Origin: Diploscapter coronatus | Taxonomy: Eukaryota; Nematoda; Chromadorea; Rhabditida; Rhabditidae | Direction of reading: 5' to 3' | Assembly (NCBI GenBank): GCA_964036155.1 | Contig: OZ038422.1 | Location: 19,057,201-19,121,200 of the forward strand | DNA: 64,000 nucleotides | In this document: piece by piece, positions 58,837 to 64,000 of the stretch | How the letters are laid out: each line of letters starts with the position of its first letter | Position numbering within the stretch: the first letter of the stretch is position 1 | Program-made: the position numbers and the translations under genes | Notes under the pieces: model-generated | Seen by the model: only the letters and a program-made list of their open reading frames with translations | What the model was told of the DNA's origin: nothing | The model's database searches: none

Positions 58837-61609
58837 TGTATTTCTTGTTTCTCGATCTTTTCTCACCTTCTCTGATAATTTGTAAATTCACCTCGTTGAT
58901 AATTATTTGGTTTTTCATAACCTTCAACATTTCATATCGTAAAATTGGTTCGCTGAATCGCAGAAAATTATTATTCTAGTTTAAAAATGGAGATAATTCA
59001 AGATCAAAGAGCAAAAATCATTAGACGATCAGTTTCATAATGTCTCTATTCATTCTCAGCAGCGTTGGCAGTATCAATTCGTCCTTCTACGGGTTCGATC
59101 TTCCCTTCCACGGGAGCTATTTCCGGGAATCTTTAATTCTATTGTTGAATGTTTTGGTTTCTTCTGCACTTTCTAGTAAATTTAGGAAAGCTATTTCTCG
59201 CGTTCCATTTCTAATTCGGTTACAACAGTGTGTTGTATTTTTGGTACTTTTCTATTCGAGTTCCATTGTTACTTGAAAATTGGATTGATTTTGACGAAAG
59301 AAGTAAAAGAAGAAGTGAATCAAACTGAAAGTCGTTCGAGACGAACTGTCGAACTGCCTTGAGCGAGTTGATTGCATTTCGAATTACTTATAAAAGACAC
59401 TGCCATATTCTGATGCCCTTTCAAAACTGTCCTAAGTGAGACAGTCTTGATACGAGGCAGCTTTTTGTTGTGGTTTGTATGGGAAATATGTGAAATGATG
59501 AATGATGTGTGGGTCTGTCACCTGTCATCCTGTCATTTTCATTGTCATTCATACTGTCAGTGCTAGTTGCGCAAATAATTGGAATAATTTAGAATTCTCG
59601 AATTTGCCTTTCGTAATTCGACAATACCCATTGTTCTGAAGGTGTCGTTTCGCTCTAAGCCACTCCCCTCTTCCCTCGTCCTTGTGACGCAATTTTCTCT
59701 CCCTCTCCTCAGTTTCTCATTCAGCTTCATCTCCACATGTCTCGTGTTCTAGTTTGCATTTCGCAAACAGTCATTTGCCTGCTGATAAACAGTAAAAATA
59801 CGAGATTCACATTCAGCAGGTTGTGATTGAACAGCCAAGGTCGATTGAGGCAGTAGATGGAGACAATCTGATTGCGTCACAGATCTGATAGATCGAGGCA
59901 TGACGAGATTAATACAAGAAACTAAACAACCATCAGTTCTCAAAAGTCTATTCTTTCGAACAATTTATTTTACAGACAGGGGATTATATGAGTTTTCAGT
60001 TTTTTTTTTTAAATTTTCTCGGTGAATTATGTAAAATTTTTTAAAATAACGAACATCTCGAAATGTAATGATTTAAAATAGAATAATAGAACTTTCAGAT
60101 GAAATGAAAGACACGAATTTTTCTTAATCATTGCAAAGACAACTAATTGTAAGTTCTACAATAGCCTGAAAGTAAAGATGTCGGTATTTAATTTCCCGCA
60201 GTGATTAGCACATTTTCTCAGAGTGAAATGACTTATAACAAAATTCTAGGCAAATAATGATATATTTCATTTTTAAAATTTTACACATTGATATTGTGAG
60301 GAAGGCTCCATTAAAATACAGGATAGCTAAAAATAAGCCAGCTTAATCTTATAATGAGTTATGAATTGACAGCAGGTTCCTTAAAATACGATTTGTACTA
60401 ATGAGTTTGTGGAGTAAGGGTAGGTTCCGCAAACACATTTCTCATGGCTATTCTTCTAGGGTAAGGCCATGTCTGCGAGCAGATATCGGTGCAACTTAGA
60501 TGTTCGAGCTATTAAAAAAGTTTCTCTGAGCAAATCTTTGCCTAAAAAGTAGGTTAAAACAAACTGAAAATATGAGCACGTATTTTGCCTTTTAAATTTG
60601 CATACACTATTTGGCCGTTTGAATTCGTTGAATTTCATTCTTTATTACTCTTTGCTCATTTGACGTGCGACCTTGCGCCGCTTTTTCAAAAAGTTGAACA
60701 ATGTTTGTTGTTCGCGAGCAGCAAAGTTATGAATCCGTTTTTCCTGACACCTGCGCCATAACATTTCACAGTGACTATTTAGACAATGTGCGCAGACTTG
60801 TAGTCAAGAAACGCTAATTTTTTGTTTATATTTTCGAAATTTCAATTTGAATAAGCAAAAATTAGCACACATTTGTATTTGCAGGCCCTAACTATATGAT
60901 ACAAAGAAATGAAATCACAACAATTTTACTAGAAGCAAAATATTAAGTTACATAACGTATAGCGACTAAAATTGAGCTATCATTCTTCATATTTCATTTA
61001 CATGAGCGCTAAATAACTGCATGGTGTACGCTTCAATATAAGTAATAAATAAATATTTATTAGACTCTGAAATAAATCTGAACACAACAAATAATCTTTG
61101 AACCCGTGACGTAGGAGCAAATAAATTAGTGAACCCAGAGTCTGAGATGAGTTCTGACTGCTTGTTGAGCATCTCTTCGGTGTCGATAACTCAACCGACA
61201 GGTTATCGAAATTGGGGAGCATCTAAATTTCAAATTGAGTAATATTTTAGAGATAAGATTGTATAGTAAGTAGGATAAAAGTCCCTTATACGTAAATTCA
61301 AGCAAACTCATTTGTACAGAATGAACGAAAAGTCGGGTATGTTTTCTCATTTAAAATCGAGGCTATGAAAATCTTAAATTCGCGGTTGAACGAATTATAA
61401 TTATGCAAATAGTTAGCATCAGAATAGGAGATGATCATTTTCAAGTTTTTAGAAATTTTTAGTCGTTATCTTGATAATTAATTTTTGAAGAACGGTCAAA
61501 GGGGGCTCAAACTTTCCACACTCTGTAGTGACCATTTACACAAAACGCTAGACATTGGAAAATCTGATCAATTACCGTGGAGGAGGAGGACTGCAAACTG
61601 GTGCTAAAA
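58837..61609. other. Intergenic with one dispersed repeat
   Basis: No gene is supported. A TATAAAAG at 59389-59396 followed by GC-richer sequence to about 59750 looks promoter-like, but the only nearby start (ATG at 59737, MSRVLVCISQTV...) leads nowhere I can follow. Copy 2 of the dispersed repeat occupies 60566-60900. The rest is AT-rich. Confidence 0.45.
60566..60900. repeat. Dispersed ~335-base repeat, copy 2
   Basis: Diverged, co-linear copy of 18587-18960, sharing GCACGTATTTTGCC, CTTTGCTCATTTGACGTGC, TGACACCTGCGCC and an end near GCAAAAATTAGCACACATTT. Confidence 0.6.
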
Positions 61610-62711
61610 TCAACTCTGTAACAAGTTCTCAAATCGAATTAACAAACGTGGACAATCGGGAACGGGTGGAGGTGCGCATCGGCACGGCACTGGTCGGGGA
61701 GCACTGCAGGCGCACGGGGTTGGAGGAGGAGGTGGTGGGGCTGACTTCAAAAATTTCATAGTGATATCTGCGTATTTTAGAAGAGCGATAATGCTTACGC
61801 AACAAGGGTTGGCTGGAACAGGGTCGGCCAAGCAGCACGGCTGCACATTCGGGATTTGCATTGCGATTATCTCAAAAAAAATATATATATATATAATCCT
61901 CAGAGCTCCGAAAAGCCTTGTTAAACATATAAGTAAAATAAGCGAATACCCTGCAACAGTTATTCTGCATGCTTGGGAAGTCCTTGCAACAGATGGCTGG
62001 AGGAACTGAAATCGAATAGCTCCGCGAAGATATATAGAAAGATGATGAAAGAAAAATGTACCTGGAATAGGCTCAGGGGCAGGGGGCGGGGGTGGAGGAG
62101 GAGGTGGAGAGCAACAAGGTACTGGATTTGCAATCAAACTACAGCAAATTGGAGACGGTCTAAACTATCCTCTGGTTCTTCATAGATATTTCAAAGTTCA
62201 ACATCGTAAATCAAAGCATGATATGAGAAATCGATAACAACAATTCTTCTCCCATGATTTTGGCATCATCTTCATCACAAGTAGGGTGCACGAACTTCGA
62301 CTCCGAAATTCGAAAGTTTTCAAATCAAAACTTCGTGCGCTTCTGATCACAAGACGAATTGCGAATAATAAAATGCATGTAAGGATAAAACCAGCCGAAG
62401 AATATAATAAACCAATTTGTAGTTTAGAGAAAAAGTCGACCTAGGACTAGAGCAACAATCCCTGGGAGCAATAGGAACCGGAGGAGGGCCGCAACAAGTC
62501 GGACAGACATTGCAAACTGACGGAGCACAACCGTCGTAATTGCAATGACGCTTCGATCGGGACACCATTAGTGCTGTCTAAATAGGGATGGAGGACGTAA
62601 GATGCACCAAAATACGAAAAGTACCTGCTGTGGATGAGAGTCTTGGCTGTTTTTGCCGTAAACTGTGGAGGAGAAAAGGAGCGTGAAAGGAAGAAGCGAG
62701 TTAGTCCTCAT
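61610..62711 (-). CDS. Secreted cysteine/proline-rich protein
   Basis: Read leftward: exon 1 62711-62625 encodes a signal peptide (MRTNSLLPFTLLFSSTVYG), exon 2 62577-62441 encodes NVCPTCCGPPP and RDCCSSPR, and a frame running from 62159 to the stop at 61610 encodes repeated CC/P modules: PICCSLIANPVPCC, a run of nine prolines, PCCLADPVPANPCC, PPPTPCACSAPRPVPC and RCAPPPVPDC. Between the modules the open frame holds hydrophobic, AT-rich stretches without cysteines, so introns probably remain hidden there, although the frame is open throughout (257 residues if unspliced). I do not know the family. The composition suggests a structural, extracellular, disulphide-linked product such as a cuticle or eggshell component. 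A TATA box lies 70 bases upstream. Confidence 0.6.
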
Positions 62712-62780
62712 TAAATGAGCGATGCTTGAATGGGGTTCGAAGTGAACGAACGAATGCCATTGGATCTGCCACAGATATCG

Positions 62781-62788
62781 CTTTTATA
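62781..62788 (-). promoter_or_regulatory. TATA box of the Cys/Pro-rich gene
   Basis: TATAAAAG on the minus strand lies about 70 bases upstream of the start codon at 62711, the right distance for a start of transcription near 62755 and a short leader. Confidence 0.6.
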
Positions 62789-64000
62789 GTCCGGCACTTT
62801 TTGGGGCCGTGTGAATCGGACTCGAGCATCGGCTGGACAAGATACATGAAACGCGGCAGCTGACAAGGACGGGAAGAGGAAAAAGGAGAGGAAAGGCAGC
62901 GGACTGCCGGATCATGCTGGATGATGGCTGCCTGCTTTGGACAGTCTGTTTGCAGAGAGCGAGGTCGAACAGATCGCCGCCGCCAGATTGACGAGAGCCG
63001 GAACGAGAGATAGAAAAAAAGTGAAATAGGTTCCCGTGCTCATAATTCGTAGAAAAATATGATTATAGTGGGGGAACGTTGGTGAAAAAGGAAACCTGCA
63101 TCGCCAAAGATATCAATGATTTGTGTAGACAAATTTTTAGGCACAACTGTTGCTAAATAAATGTTTTCAAATCATAATTGACGTTTCACTACAAATTGAT
63201 CTTCTACAGCGATATTGATGTATATAATAATCATTTGATGACACATTTTCAACCGATCGTTTTTCATTTAAAAAACATGGAAGTTGTGATTCAACTAGTA
63301 ACAAATTCAAGCATAAGAATAATAGAAAGCCTATTTAAAATTAATATATTTGTAATATTGCCATATTACCAATGTTTTTCTTGCAATTTAGGAGATCTTC
63401 GATGTTTAAGGTTTTTTTTTAAATTTCTTTCAAGGTATAATTTATGGAAATATAACAGATTTTGTTTCTACCTTTTAAATGTCGTTGTGGTAAACTTCGA
63501 TGAAGAAGAAAAATCTTTAATGACAGATAAGTACACACCTCAAACACCTCATTTCAGTCACTATCTTCTCAGCGCGAAGGTAAAGATCTTCAGAGTATTC
63601 AATTATTCTCCTCTAGAAAACGAGATCCAGCAGCTGATTTTTAAATTCTTCGAAATTTCGACCTCCTCATTTTCTTCTCAAAAATTCTACTTCTTTATTA
63701 TCTCTGGCATTTGGTGCATATTTCATATATGGAATTGTGTGGCGTGAAACAACGAGAGCGGACGATTGAGAATTGAAATTGAAGAATGAAAATGGGGTGA
63801 GAAGGGAGAAAAGAAAAATGAAGAGATACAACTGAAGGATGACTGCCTCATATCGAAATACTGGCATATGATAATCTATGCAGTGCCGCAACCGGAAGGC
63901 GATTTCTCTCTCGATCCTCTCGAGTCTGTGTTTCTCTCTCTCTCTAACTCTACTTCGTTGTCAATCTCTCTTCTACTCCATTTCAATAGCAAAAAGTCGT
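62789..64000. other. Upstream flank, no gene seen
   Basis: GC-richer promoter-proximal DNA to about 63010, then AT-rich sequence. A 189-codon open frame at 63178-63747 has biased AT-driven composition (F, Y, N, I), no signal peptide and no recognisable motif, and I do not call it. The last 110 bases are TCTCTC-rich. Confidence 0.45.

Noticed and set aside
59040..59276. 78-codon plus-strand frame after paralogue 3
   Set aside because: It begins in a splice-acceptor-like context but I found no partner exon, cysteine frame or polyadenylation signal; could be an alternative 3' exon but unsupported.
63178..63747. 189-codon open reading frame on the plus strand
   Set aside because: Composition is that of AT-rich DNA (F, Y, N, I, K), with no signal peptide, motif, splice context or promoter; length alone is not enough.
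1..64000. CRISPR arrays, bacterial operons, ribosome binding sites, rRNA genes
   Set aside because: None seen; the intron-rich gene structure is eukaryotic and such features are not expected.

Overview
The window looks like nuclear DNA from a nematode. The genes are split into many short exons (roughly 26-440 bases). Introns nearly all follow GT...AG and end in the nematode-style TTTCAG or TTTAG. Intergenic DNA is AT-rich and dotted with short inverted-repeat elements. The gene families also fit a nematode: serpentine chemoreceptor, C-type lectin plus VWA protein, Kunitz plus lustrin-type repeats, and a gustatory-receptor-like protein. I cannot name the genus. Every gene model was built by hand from splice signals, reading frame and phase, with no database search.

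Layout. 93-1385 (-) is the 3' part of a multi-pass membrane protein, perhaps of the OSCA/TMEM63/TMC type. 3323-17176 (+) is a 41-exon gene for a 2,115-residue DIDO1/PHF3-type transcription regulator with an FCS-like zinc finger, a TFIIS central domain, a SPOC domain and RG/proline-rich tails. 20384-23459 (+) encodes an acidic secreted protein with antistasin-like and EB-like cysteine modules. 25304-25595 (+) is a 60-residue secreted cysteine-rich peptide. 25742-28103 (-) is a secreted Kunitz/lustrin-repeat protein.

29129-30398 (+) is an F-box/kelch protein. It is followed by an orphan C-terminal exon of a chemoreceptor (30595-30714), a C-type lectin/VWA gene (31022-33378), a truncated lectin (33702-33998) and a small unknown gene (34094-35177, -) whose introns are packed with palindromic elements. 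36524-39952 (+) is a complete seven-helix receptor and 40256-44117 (+) a two-domain lectin. The pair receptor-tail plus lectin occurs twice, so this block grew by segmental duplication. At 45855-45939 there is a stranded copy of the promoter and signal-peptide exon of the Kunitz gene.

47578-50134 (+) is a 457-residue gustatory-receptor-like protein of the LITE-1/GUR-3 type. 50628-52817, 53320-55453 and 56076-58836 (+) are three tandem paralogues of a secreted family resembling GM2-activator lipid-transfer proteins. 61610-62711 (-) is a secreted cysteine/proline-rich protein. The remainder is intergenic DNA and repeats.

The right half is an environment-facing gene cluster (lectins, protease-inhibitor-like proteins, chemoreceptors, putative lipid binders) that has been duplicating. 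The left part is dominated by one conserved nuclear gene.
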